A stretch of 64,000 nucleotides of DNA from Frankia sp. AiPa1 (GTDB lineage Bacteria > Actinomycetota > Actinomycetes > Frankiales > Frankiaceae): NCBI RefSeq assembly GCF_023243075.1, contig NZ_JALKFZ020000177.1:1-64000 (forward strand), given 5' to 3'. A program made the position numbers and the translations under genes. Within the stretch, counting starts at the first letter, position 1, and every line of letters starts with the position of its first letter. Of this stretch, positions 15,445 to 24,006 are shown piece after piece. Under the pieces are notes generated by a model. The model searched no databases and was not told the DNA's origin. It saw nothing but the letters and a program-made list of their open reading frames with translations.

Positions 15445-18335
15445 TACCGCCACGACGACCCGTCCAGGCCGCCGCCGGCGACCACGCAGGCGTAGGACAC
15501 GATCGTTCCCTCGGTGAACTTTTCGGCCGCGGTGAGATTCCACAGGCGGATGGTCCCGTCATTGGCGCCGGAGGCCAGGATCGTCCCGTCCGGCGAGAAA
15601 GCCAGCGAGAGCGGCGAGAGGGTGTGCCCGGCCAACGGCATCCCGAGGGCCGTGAGCGCCGGCCACGGGGCCGAACTGCTCCCAGGGCCGCGCCGGTGAC
15701 CGAGCGAGGCCGGGTCCGTCGCCCACAGCCGCACCCCGCGGCCCGCATCGACGCTGGCCAGGATATTTCCGTCGGGGGAGATCGCCAGCGCCCGGACGGC
15801 ACCGGTGTCGGTACTGGCATGGGCGTAGACCACCGGCGGCTGCCCACAGCACGTGGTGACGGTGAGCTCGCCGGCCGCCGGCCCCGGCGATCCGTCGCCG
15901 CGTAGGGCCGGGCCAGCCTGGCCGCGGGCGACCACCTGAAATCGTCCGTCCCTGGAACGGACCAGCAGCGGGCTGCCGGCCTCGCTGGCCGCGGCGTCCG
16001 GCGTCCCGACCGGCGTGGAACCGGGGCGGTCCGGCTCGAGCCGCGGGCGCTCCGGCACGGTCAGGTCCCAGGTCAGGTGGTTGTTCGCCGTGTCGGAGGC
16101 GGTCAGGGTCTTTGCGTCGTCCGTGAGTGTGACGGAGCTGACCGGCCCGTGCAGCCCGGTCAGCGGGGCGCCGAGCGTGCTGGTCTCCCCGGAGCGAGCG
16201 ATCTTCCAGAGCTGCGCCCGCGCGTCTGCCTCGCCGGCGGCGAGCAGGAGCGAACCGTCGGCCCGGCGGGCCAACGCCAGGGCTCCCACCGGTGCGCCGA
16301 TGTTGAGGACACCGGTCGGTTCGGTGGCGAGGTCCTGCAGGAGGCTGTCCTCGCTGGCCTGGCCGGGGTCGATGGTCGCGGCGGCGAGGCCCAGCCGCAG
16401 CGCCTTGATCCGGTCGGTGCCCCGGGTGTCCCCAGCGGCGGCCAGCAGCGAGCGCGCCAGGGTCGCGATCCGCGCCTGGTCGGCGTCATGTTGGGCGCTG
16501 CGCGCGATCACGCCCAGAACGAGCGCCGCGACCAGCAGCGTCGACAGGAGCACGACCACGCCGCGCCGGCGCAATCGGGCCCGGCGGGCGATGGTGTCGG
16601 CCCGTTGGCCGCAGGCGTCGAGGAAGTGGCGGCCGGCCTGGTTGAGGTTGACGAGCGGTCGGTGGCCCTTGCGGAACCTGTCCCGCGAGCCCCACAGAAC
16701 CCTGATGGCCGCGGCGAGCTGGTCGGCGTCCCACAGCGGCCCACCGCGGCCCCAGGCGGCCGCGGCCCGCTCGACCTGGCCCTCGGTGAACAGCACCGCC
16801 TCCCGCTCGCGGATCACCGAGTCCAACGGTGCCCACTCCGTCAGCAGTGCCTCGTGAACGACGCCGACCGCCCTGGCACCCAGACCCTCGCCGGGGGTCG
16901 AGAGCAGCCGCTGCTCGACGAACACCCCGAACGCCAGACGGAGCGCGTCGGTGGACAGCTCGTCGAAGTCGACGCGCCGCCGGGTGCGCCGGCCCACCTC
17001 GTCGATCGTGGCGAGCTCCGCCATGCTGGCGAGGATCTCCTCCCGGGACAGCCGGGCTTCGGTCACCGCCTCCTCGAGCACCGCATCGGCGCGACGGGCC
17101 AGCGCGCCGCGTACGCCGCCGAGATCCTCGTAGCGCTGCCGGGAGAGCCGGTCGCCGCGGGACAGGCCCTGGGCCAGTTCGTCCAGGGTGAAAGCCAGCA
17201 GCGGCAGCGCCTCGCCGCCCTCGGTGTCCTCCACCATCCGGGCGACCAGCTCCGGGTCCACCCGCAGCCCCGCGACCCGGGCCGGCTCCGTGATCACTAC
17301 ACTGAGCATCTCGCGGGACAGCGGGCGCAGCGGGAACGCGTGCAGGTTGGCGCTCTGCAGCTCCGGTATGGCGAACCACTGGTCCTGGAACTCCGAGCGC
17401 ACCGCCACCACCACCCGCAGCGGCCCGGCGAGTCCCGCGGCCAGCACCGCGGCGAACCGGGTCCGTTCCTCGGGCGGGGTTCGGGTGAACAGCTCCTCGC
17501 CCTGGTCCACCACGACCAGCAGCCGAAGCCGGGCCGGCCCCGGCCCGGCTTCCAGGAGCTCCTCGGTGATCGAGAGCAGCGCCCCGGGGTCCTCCCGTAG
17601 CCGCTGGTCGAGCCCAGCGACCGTCCACGGCAGGCCGACGGAATCGGCGACGTTCGCCAGCGTCAGCGCCAGCTTGCGGATCGGGTCCCGTCCCGGCACG
17701 AACGGTTCCGCCACCAGCCAGCCCGGCTCCTCGGTGAAACGCGCGGTGAGCCCTGCACTGACCAGCGAGGACTTGCCGCACCCGGACCCGCCGACGACCA
17801 GCAGCAACCGCCGGTCGGACAGCGCCCGCAGGCGGTGCGCGAGCCGGCGCAGCTCGTCGTCCCGGCCGAAGAACACCCGCGCCATGTCCCGGCGGAACGG
17901 TTGCAGCCCCGGGAACGGCGACCGGTTCCACGTCGCCCGGCCGCCGTTCTTGTCCTCGCGTCGCAGTACCGCGTCGAGATCGCCGGCCCACTGCGCGTTC
18001 TCGTCGGCCGAGGCGTACTGCCGGTCCTCCAGCAGCGGTGAGGACACCCCCGGCTGCGCGCGCAGCGGCACCAGCATGCTGCCGACCTCGTGCGCGATCC
18101 CAATCTCATACGCGCACCACGGCGAGGCGTTGTACGCCTCGGTGACCACGCAGACGACCGCGTCCGCCGCGCGAAGTTCCTGGTGCAGGCGTTCCTTCCA
18201 CAGGTCACCCGGTGGGATTCCCTCCCGGATGTTGCGCGCCAGAAATACCTGGTGCTTGTATGTGGCCAGTGCCCGGTGGACCTCGTCGGCCAACTCCCCG
18301 TCGGAGCTGGCGTGGCTGACGAAGATACGCGCCAC
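15402..18335 (-). CDS. TIR-STAND NTPase with TM segment and WD40-like repeats
   Basis: 977 residues from a GTG at 18335 with GGAG seven bases upstream; the frame stays open further upstream, but without coding character. Residues 1-130 are a TIR domain (ARIFVSHASSDGELADEV; SPWCAYEIG with the catalytic-type Glu77). An AAA/STAND module follows, with P-loop GGSGCGKSS at about 182-190 and acidic VVVDQGEEL near 270, then helical repeats. A single TM helix lies near 588-606 (VVVLLSTLLVAALVLGVIA), then WD40-like blades to the end (FSPDGTILASGANDGTIRLW). TIR domains of this class cleave NAD, and STAND proteins sense a ligand with their repeats, so an anti-phage or stress-induced suicide role is plausible. 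That role is inferred. No second defence gene is adjacent. Confidence 0.9.
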   Translation of the reverse strand: MARIFVSHASSDGELADEVHRALATYKHQVFLARNIREGIPPGDLWKERLHQELRAADAVVCVVTEAYNASPWCAYEIGIAHEVGSMLVPLRAQPGVSSPLLEDRQYASADENAQWAGDLDAVLRREDKNGGRATWNRSPFPGLQPFRRDMARVFFGRDDELRRLAHRLRALSDRRLLLVVGGSGCGKSSLVSAGLTARFTEEPGWLVAEPFVPGRDPIRKLALTLANVADSVGLPWTVAGLDQRLREDPGALLSITEELLEAGPGPARLRLLVVVDQGEELFTRTPPEERTRFAAVLAAGLAGPLRVVVAVRSEFQDQWFAIPELQSANLHAFPLRPLSREMLSVVITEPARVAGLRVDPELVARMVEDTEGGEALPLLAFTLDELAQGLSRGDRLSRQRYEDLGGVRGALARRADAVLEEAVTEARLSREEILASMAELATIDEVGRRTRRRVDFDELSTDALRLAFGVFVEQRLLSTPGEGLGARAVGVVHEALLTEWAPLDSVIREREAVLFTEGQVERAAAAWGRGGPLWDADQLAAAIRVLWGSRDRFRKGHRPLVNLNQAGRHFLDACGQRADTIARRARLRRRGVVVLLSTLLVAALVLGVIARSAQHDADQARIATLARSLLAAAGDTRGTDRIKALRLGLAAATIDPGQASEDSLLQDLATEPTGVLNIGAPVGALALARRADGSLLLAAGEADARAQLWKIARSGETSTLGAPLTGLHGPVSSVTLTDDAKTLTASDTANNHLTWDLTVPERPRLEPDRPGSTPVGTPDAAASEAGSPLLVRSRDGRFQVVARGQAGPALRGDGSPGPAAGELTVTTCCGQPPVVYAHASTDTGAVRALAISPDGNILASVDAGRGVRLWATDPASLGHRRGPGSSSAPWPALTALGMPLAGHTLSPLSLAFSPDGTILASGANDGTIRLWNLTAAEKFTEGTIVSYACVVAGGGLDGSSWRYYLPGVRFRDICSP

Positions 18336-18858
18336 TACACATCTCCAGTATTCGCGGTCTCCAGGAATCGTGAAAATATGGCCTTCCGCCGCCAGTTTAC
18401 GGCCGGCCTGACCGGCCGGAGCTGGGTCGGTCGTTTGCTCATCCGGGGTGGGCAGGCGGTTTTTCGGTGAACGAATAATGTCGGCACGCTGAACCGAATA
18501 TGAAGGAGGCGGGGGGATTTCGAGATCTGGCCCTCCGGGTCGGTCGCCGGATCGAGCCGCCGCGCGGGACGGGCCGGGGGTCCCCGGCGCGGCACACCGG
18601 AGGATCCTCGCCCGCCCACGTCGTGATCGAGGAACGGACGAAAACGTCATCTGAACGACACCATGCACGCGGATTGCCCGCTACACGAGCACCTGTCCCC
18701 CTTGGGAGCGGGGGCGTGGCCGAATGTCGGCGGTCCGGCTGCGCGCCCGGCCGCGGTTCGTGGCATGCTCGGAATCCGGCGACGCGGGCTTGGCCCCGGC
18801 GTCGCCTTGGCCGAATTGCCGCTGTGGCTGTCCTGGGTCCTCATCGTGGAGGTTCGTT
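18336..18858. other. Intergenic, 523 bp upstream of STAND gene
   Basis: I see no convincing gene. The part nearest the STAND start (about 18340-18500) is slightly less GC-rich and probably holds its promoter. I found no recognisable operator. Confidence 0.4.
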
Positions 18859-18948
18859 GTGAAGCGTGTCGGTGCGATCGTTCTGCTGGTTGCGTTCGTG
18901 GGAGGCGGTTTCCTCTTCCGGCGGCAGCGCGGCAAGCAGAGCGCGTAG
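18859..18948 (+). CDS. Possible 29-residue membrane microprotein
   Basis: GTG start with a GTGGAGG ribosome site at 18846-18852, then a basic start (VKRVG), one hydrophobic helix (AIVLLVAFVGGGFLF) and a basic tail (RRQRGKQSA). The arrangement of good ribosome site, single TM and positive C-terminus is that of a real small membrane protein. I do not recognise a family. It precedes the decarboxylase gene by 75 bases. Confidence 0.5.
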   Translation: MKRVGAIVLLVAFVGGGFLFRRQRGKQSA

Positions 18949-19023
18949 TCGCGTCCCGCGGCGAACGGCGGGTACTGCCGTCGGTCGCGCGGGTTGTGCG
19001 GCGCGAGACAGGGCGGTTCGTCC

Positions 19024-20406
19024 GTGCACAGGTTTGACGCCGATACAGCTGATCTGCTGCGGGCGGTCTTCGAGGTCACCCGGCTGCGGCTCGGGTTCGA
19101 CCAGGTGCCGTTGGACGGCCCGGTCAGCCCGGCGGAGCTGTCGGCTCGCGCCGGCCAGACGATCACCGTCGGCGGCCTTGGTGGTCGGCGCGTGCTGGAC
19201 CTGTTCGACGAGGTCCTGGCGCGAGCCTGCGTCTCAGCCGACCATCCGCGCAACCTCGCCTTCATCCCGGCCGCTCCGACCAAGTCCTCGGTGCTGTTCG
19301 ACCTGCTGGTCGGCGCGTCGTCCATCTACGGCGGAAGCTGGATGGAAGGCGCCGGCGCGGTGCATGCCGAGAACGAGGCGCTGCGCTGGCTCGCGGATCT
19401 CGCCGGCCTGCCAGCCTCAGCCGGCGGGGTGTTCGTCCCCGGCGGTACGGTCGGGAACCTCTCGGCGCTGGTCGCGGCCCGGCACGCCGCCCAGGCGCGG
19501 CTGACCGCGGCTGGGCGCCCGATGCCGCCGCGGTGGCGGTTCGTCTGCGGCGACGAGGCGCACTCATCGCTCTACCAGGCCGCCGTCGTCCTCGACGCCG
19601 AGATCGTCCCCATCCCGTCGAGCCCGGACGGCCGCCTGACCGGCCCCCTGCTCGCCGCTGCCCTGGCACGCCTGGCCCCGACGGGCGACGCCGCCGAGTT
19701 CGGGGTGTTCGCGGTGGTAGCGACGGCGGGGACGACCCAGTTCGGCATCGTGGACGACATCCGGGGCATCGTCGAGGCCGCCCGACGGCACGAGCTCTGG
19801 GTGCACGCCGACGGCGCGTATGGTCTCGCGGCGCTGGCCGCACCGTCCGCGCGCCCGAGGTTCGACGGGATCGCCGAGGTCGACTCGTTCATCGTCGACC
19901 CGCACAAGTGGTTGTTCGCCCCGTTCGACGCCTGCGCTCTGCTCTACCGCGACCCTGCCCAGGGGCTGGCCGCACACGGTCCGCAGCGCGCCGGCTATCT
20001 CGAGGTGCTCGACTCGGCGACCAACTGGAACCCGTCCGACTACGCCATCGGCCTGTCCCGGCGTGCCCGCGGCCTGCCGTTCTGGTTCTCGCTGGCCACC
20101 CATGGCACCCAGGCCTACGCCGACGCGATCGAGACCACCCTGGCCACCACCCGGGCGGCCGCCGCGCAGATCACCGCCCGGCCCGAGCTCGACCTCGTTC
20201 GGGAACCGGAACTATCTGTCGTGGTGTTCCGCCGTCGCGGCTGGACGGAGGCCGACTACCACCGCTGGAGCGAGGGCCTGCTCCGCGCCGGCTTCGCGTT
20301 CGTCCCCCCGACCTGCATCGATGGCGAGACCGTTGCCCGCTTCGCCATCGTCAACCCCCGCACCACCCCCGACGACATCGGCGCCATCCTGTCGACGATG
20401 CTCTGA
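19024..20406 (+). CDS. PLP-dependent group II decarboxylase
   Basis: 460 residues from the GTG at 19024; an in-frame GTG at 18994 is also possible. It resembles aromatic-amino-acid/glutamate decarboxylases: HPRNLAFIPAAPTKSS near the substrate region, GGTVGNLSAL phosphate loop, HADGAYG before the cofactor Asp-like region, and DPHKWLFAPFDACALL with the Schiff-base Lys near residue 298. The enzyme removes the carboxylate of an amino acid, but the side-chain specificity is not readable. It is monocistronic. Its stop codon lies in the first of three tandem 11-bp copies. Confidence 0.85.
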   Translation: MHRFDADTADLLRAVFEVTRLRLGFDQVPLDGPVSPAELSARAGQTITVGGLGGRRVLDLFDEVLARACVSADHPRNLAFIPAAPTKSSVLFDLLVGASSIYGGSWMEGAGAVHAENEALRWLADLAGLPASAGGVFVPGGTVGNLSALVAARHAAQARLTAAGRPMPPRWRFVCGDEAHSSLYQAAVVLDAEIVPIPSSPDGRLTGPLLAAALARLAPTGDAAEFGVFAVVATAGTTQFGIVDDIRGIVEAARRHELWVHADGAYGLAALAAPSARPRFDGIAEVDSFIVDPHKWLFAPFDACALLYRDPAQGLAAHGPQRAGYLEVLDSATNWNPSDYAIGLSRRARGLPFWFSLATHGTQAYADAIETTLATTRAAAAQITARPELDLVREPELSVVVFRRRGWTEADYHRWSEGLLRAGFAFVPPTCIDGETVARFAIVNPRTTPDDIGAILSTML

Positions 20407-20429
20407 GGATGCTCTGAGGATGCTCTGAG
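20397..20429 (+). repeat. Three tandem 11-bp copies across a stop codon
   Basis: GATGCTCTGAG is repeated exactly three times (20397-20407, 20408-20418, 20419-20429). The first copy carries the decarboxylase stop TGA at 20404-20406. Confidence 0.95.
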
Positions 20430-20615
20430 CGCGCCGGGGCCGTCCCTCGCCGCCGGCTGCCCTCGATCGCCGTTGATCGTGGCTGGTCGACCGGATGCCG
20501 GCGTCGCTCCCACGCCTGGCATCCCGGGGACGGCGCCCGGTGCGCCGGTTACCCGTGGTCATCATCGTCCACGGGTCGTCAGATCCGCCGTATCTCGCTC
20601 GGCGGGTCGGTCAGA

Positions 20616-21278
20616 TTAGTTGCCGATGGTGAATCGACGGTTACGGTTCCGGGGATGCTCGATCTCGTCGACGACGGCGATCGCGAAGTCCTCGGCGGAG
20701 ATGCCGATGTTCCCCTTCGCGTCGACCACCGGGTGGTCAGTACCGGTGCGGTAGGCGCCCCGGCGCTGGCCACGGCCGAAGTTCTGTGGCGGCGGGGCGA
20801 TCGCCGTCCACCGAACGTTGTGGGCACCCCGGTAGACGTCGAGCGCGTCGACCTGGTCGAGGGCGTCCTTGCGCTCGGCGGCCGGGAAGTCCGGCGAGTC
20901 GACGAGACGCTGGCCGTTCTCGTCCTCCAGCGTCCCCGCACTCGACACGTGGACGATCAGCGCGGCCTGCCGCTGCGACTGCTGGGCCTGCTCGGCAACC
21001 CGGGGCAGCACGTCGACGAGGGTGCGCGCCGCGCTCGCGTGCACCGGGCGGTCCACCCCGCCGACCGCGACGACCACGGCGTCCGCGTCCTGGGCCACCT
21101 GCTGGACGGTGTCCCGGGACGTGACGTCCCCCTCGACGGCGTTCGCCTTGCGGGCCAGTTTCTTCACCCGGGTGGCGTCCACTTCGACCGCGGTGACCTC
21201 GTGCCCCCGCTTGATCGCCTCGTCGGTGACGCGACGCCCGATCTGACCCGCAGCACCAAAAACCACAATCCTCGCCAT
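20616..21278 (-). CDS. NAD(P)-binding SDR-like oxidoreductase, YwnB/atypical type
   Basis: 220 residues from an ATG at 21278 with GGAGG seven bases upstream. The N-terminus ARIVVFGAAGQIGRRVTDEA has the GxxGxxG dinucleotide motif, and EGDVTSRDTVQQVAQDADAVV follows as in atypical short-chain NAD(P)H-binding proteins. No YxxxK catalytic pair is obvious, so it may act as a redox sensor or reductase of unknown substrate. It is convergent with the decarboxylase gene. Confidence 0.8.
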   Translation of the reverse strand: MARIVVFGAAGQIGRRVTDEAIKRGHEVTAVEVDATRVKKLARKANAVEGDVTSRDTVQQVAQDADAVVVAVGGVDRPVHASAARTLVDVLPRVAEQAQQSQRQAALIVHVSSAGTLEDENGQRLVDSPDFPAAERKDALDQVDALDVYRGAHNVRWTAIAPPPQNFGRGQRRGAYRTGTDHPVVDAKGNIGISAEDFAIAVVDEIEHPRNRNRRFTIGN

Positions 21279-21648
21279 GCCATTGCCTCCGACTCGAGCG
21301 TCGTGCAACTGATGGATGGGGTCCTGGCCAGTAACCTGAATTACTGTCCGCGCCGAGCATGTTCACGCTCCGCATCCCCTCGCAAGTCGACGTCGCCCGT
21401 GAGGCCCTCCCCGCGCTGACGCCCGCCCGTTGCGGGTGGCTGTCTTTCACCCATCGGCTGTCGTTCACCCACCGGCGGTTGCCGTCACCCGTGGGCGGCT
21501 GGATAGGTCCGCCCCGTTCCGCACCCGACTGTGGTGGTGCAGACTGTTTGCGTGGCCGGCGGCGGCTGGGATTTCTTCGTCTCCTCCAGTGGATCCGCGA
21601 TCAGACAGACCTCTTCGGGGGCCGGGAACAGGCAGCGGAAAGGGACGC
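21279..21648. other. Intergenic, 370 bp, with an 18-bp imperfect repeat
   Basis: Divergent promoter region between the SDR-like gene and the pyrophosphatase. It holds two 18-bp copies in tandem (21438-21455 and 21456-21473, 16 of 18 identical, core CACCCAYC). I see no gene. Confidence 0.5.
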
Positions 21649-22203
21649 ATGATCGACGGCGTCACGCTCGTCACCAGCAACAGCGGCAAGGCTCGCGAGT
21701 TCGCCCGTCTTCTGGGCATGGACATGGCCGTCACCACCCTGGATCTCGACGAGATCCAGTCGCTCGACGTCGTCACGGTCGTCGAACACAAAGCCCGGGA
21801 CGCCTACGCGAAGCTGCGCACCCCCGTACTCGTCGACGACAGCGGCCTGGCGCTGACGGCCTGGAATGGCCTGCCCGGTGCGCTCGTGGCCTGGTTCCTC
21901 AAAACCGTCGGCCTCCAAGGGCTCCTCAACATGGCGGCAGGCGTGGCCGACCGGCGCGCGACCGTCACGACCGCCCTCGGCTACGCCGACGCCACCGGCG
22001 TCCACGTCGTCTCCGGCGCTGTGCACGGAACCCTCACCACCGAACCGCGCGGCAGCAATGGCCTCAGCTACGACGCCATCTTCGCGCCCGCCGACAGCAC
22101 CAGAACCTTCGCGGAAATGTCCAGCGAGAACAAGGACGCGATTTCGCCCCGCCGGTTGGCAGCCGACGCCCTGCGCGCATACCTCGGACTCACCGATACC
22201 TGA
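21649..22203 (+). CDS. RdgB/HAM1-like non-canonical purine NTP pyrophosphatase
   Basis: 184 residues from an ATG at 21649 with AAAGGGA upstream. LVTSNSGKAREFARLLG, the VEHKARDAYAKL segment and VDDSGLALTAWNGLPG match the Ham1/RdgB fold, which hydrolyses ITP, XTP or dITP to the monophosphate and so cleans the nucleotide pool. NGLSYDAIFAP and SSENKDAISPRRLA complete the family pattern. It is slightly shorter than the E. coli enzyme. This actinobacterial form may be a second, divergent paralogue and not the housekeeping copy. It sits upstream of a tRNA-Ser gene. Confidence 0.85.
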   Translation: MIDGVTLVTSNSGKAREFARLLGMDMAVTTLDLDEIQSLDVVTVVEHKARDAYAKLRTPVLVDDSGLALTAWNGLPGALVAWFLKTVGLQGLLNMAAGVADRRATVTTALGYADATGVHVVSGAVHGTLTTEPRGSNGLSYDAIFAPADSTRTFAEMSSENKDAISPRRLAADALRAYLGLTDT

Positions 22204-22311
22204 CCCGGCATCACGCCTCGCGACACCGGGATGGCTGTCAGTCGCGCGTCCCGTTTCGTCGCCGGCCCGGCGGAATGATGTTCCCGCCGGGCCGGACAGC
22301 CTGTCTACCTG

Positions 22312-22398
22312 CGGTGGAGGTGGGATTTGAACCCACGGAGGGGTTGCCCCCTCACACGCTTTCGAGGCGTGCGCCCTCGGCCACTAGGCGACTCCACC
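22312..22398 (-). tRNA. tRNA-Ser(CGA)
   Basis: An 87-nt class II tRNA on the minus strand. The acceptor arm GGTGGAG pairs with CTCCACC, the anticodon loop CTCGAAA reads CGA (codon UCG), the variable arm is long (GGGGGCAACCCC region), and the T arm contains GGGTTCAAATCCC. No integrase or duplicated 3' end is visible beside it. Confidence 0.95.
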
Positions 22399-22558
22399 GT
22401 AGCTGAGCCTACCGGACGTGCCGGGCATGTGGGTTGACCGGGGCGGGGCAGTCGACTGATGGTGGCCGTGTGTGACGGCAGCGCTGGCGACGGGGCCGCC
22501 GAAGATCCAAACAGGTCGCTGTGGGGGCATTCGTGTCCGATTTGCCCCCCAGGGCGAC

Positions 22559-23143
22559 CTAGTTAGCGGGATCATGCTCCGCTGGCGGGTGCGGAGCGTG
22601 GCCGGGGGCGGCGGGCCGGGGGCGGCGGGTGGCGAAGAAGTCGGTGAGCAGGGCGCGGCACTCGTTGGCGCGGATGCCGGCGATCACCTCGGGGCGGTGG
22701 TTGAGGCGGCGGTCGCGGACGACGTCCCACAGGGAGCCGACGGCGCCGGCCTTGTCGTCCACGGCGCCGTAGACGAGGCGGTCGATGCGGGCCAGGACGA
22801 GGGCGCCGGCGCACATCGTGCAGGGCTCCAGGGTGACGGCGAGGGTGGTGCCGGTCAGGCGCCAGGAGCCGAGTGTCCGGGCGGCGGCGCGCAGGGCGAT
22901 GACCTCGGCGTGGGCGGTGGGGTCGGCGTCGCGTTCCCGGGCGTTGAAGCCCTCGCCGAGCACCGTGCCGTCCGCCGCGAGCACGACCGCGCCGACCGGC
23001 ACGTCGCCATGCGCCAAGGCCAGCCGCGCCTGGTCAAGCGCCAGGCCCATCGCGGCATCCTGGCGCCCCGCGCGATCATGGTGTTCCGCGGAACCGGGGG
23101 CGGTGGAATTGGGGGCGGTCGGGCTGGGGACGGCCTCAGCCAC
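22559..23143 (-). CDS. tadA: tRNA-specific adenosine deaminase
   Basis: 194 residues. HAE at 78-80 and PCTMC with Cys108 and Cys111 form the zinc site and proton-shuttle Glu of the cytidine/adenosine deaminase fold. PVGAVVLAADG and GFNARERDADPTAHAEV match TadA, which converts A34 to inosine in tRNA-Arg(ACG). The first 30 residues (Pro/Ala-rich) are extra and the true start may be Met32. The ATG at 23143 overlaps the upstream gene by 8 bases, so translation is coupled. Confidence 0.92.
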   Translation of the reverse strand: MAEAVPSPTAPNSTAPGSAEHHDRAGRQDAAMGLALDQARLALAHGDVPVGAVVLAADGTVLGEGFNARERDADPTAHAEVIALRAAARTLGSWRLTGTTLAVTLEPCTMCAGALVLARIDRLVYGAVDDKAGAVGSLWDVVRDRRLNHRPEVIAGIRANECRALLTDFFATRRPRPAAPGHAPHPPAEHDPAN

Positions 23144-23645
23144 GGGCGTCGTCGAAGATCTCTCCTGCGCCGGCGCGTTCGCTCAGGGCGCTGATCAGGT
23201 CGGCGGGGAGCATGCCCTCCTCGCCGATCAGCTCGAGCAGGTCCTCCTCGGAGGTGCCGAGATCGGTGAGCAGGTCGAGATCGCCGACGGGGGAGGCCTG
23301 CAGGAGGCCGGAGGAATCGTCGTCCTCGTCGTCATCGTTGGTGGCGAAACCGGCCATCGACGGCAGCGCGTCGGAGAGCAGACGTTCGGCGAGGGGGGAA
23401 CTGACCAGGACGCGGCGGTCGGAGAGGAAGACCTTGGGGTCGGAGTGGTCGTCGCCCAGGCGGACGATCGCCAGGTACTCGTCGTCCTCCTCAAGGAACG
23501 CCACGACCGTGCCGTCGCCGAAATCGCGCATGGCGTCGGTGAGAGCGTCGAGGTCGTCGGTGTCGTTCGGGTCGAGGTCGTGCACGGACCAACGGCCGTG
23601 GTCCCGGGCGATCGCGATTGCCTTCGTGGTCACTGCTGCCTTCAC
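23136..23645 (-). CDS. tRNA adenosine deaminase-associated protein
   Basis: 169 residues from a GTG at 23645; a GTG at 23633 (VTTKAIAIARD) is an alternative start. Acidic protein with SVHDLDPNDTDDLDAL, LVSSPLAERLLSDAL and LIGEEGMLPADLISAL, which I recognise as the actinobacterial protein always encoded next to tadA. Its biochemical role is not established. Co-translation with tadA suggests a partner or chaperone of the deaminase. An Asp/Glu run (DDDEDDD) lies mid-protein. Confidence 0.85.
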   Translation of the reverse strand: MKAAVTTKAIAIARDHGRWSVHDLDPNDTDDLDALTDAMRDFGDGTVVAFLEEDDEYLAIVRLGDDHSDPKVFLSDRRVLVSSPLAERLLSDALPSMAGFATNDDDEDDDSSGLLQASPVGDLDLLTDLGTSEEDLLELIGEEGMLPADLISALSERAGAGEIFDDARG

Positions 23646-24006
23646 GTCCCTTCTGCGACCGGCTGGTGTTCCTGCCGGCCATGGAGCCGGTGCCCCGAAG
23701 CGCCAGCTCCGAACCCCCACCGTGGTCTACCTGTTGATTCTCGCTCCGCGACCGGGGCCTCGGTGTTCCGGTTCACCCCAACGGGTGAGTTCTACCGTGC
23801 CACGCATCTGGTTGCCGCACCGCGGTCGGCGGGGGCACATCTGGGTAGTCCACACGTAACGGACAGAACCGCCGGCCGGTCCGGGCCACAGCTGCGGATG
23901 GCCGGCCTGAATGGCCAGCATGGATGGCAGCGTCTCGGGAGATAGCGGAACGGATGTGGGGGTGGGGTCCGGCGCGTCTGCCGGCCGTGGCACTGTAGAA
24001 AGCGCG
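23646..24006. other. Intergenic, 361 bp, divergent promoter region
   Basis: Lies between the tadA-associated gene (leftward) and murT (rightward). I see no gene or clear regulatory motif. Confidence 0.4.

Noticed and set aside
16077..17600. 507-residue open frame antisense to the STAND gene
   Set aside because: It lies wholly inside the STAND coding sequence, is compositionally Arg/Gly-rich and shows no domain; a high-GC shadow.
20552..20575. Short hairpin CCCGTGG/CCACGGG as terminator of the decarboxylase gene
   Set aside because: Only 7 bp with no T tract, 145 bases from the stop; too weak to list.
22312..22398. tRNA-Ser as an integration site
   Set aside because: No integrase, no repeated tRNA 3' end and no compositional change nearby.
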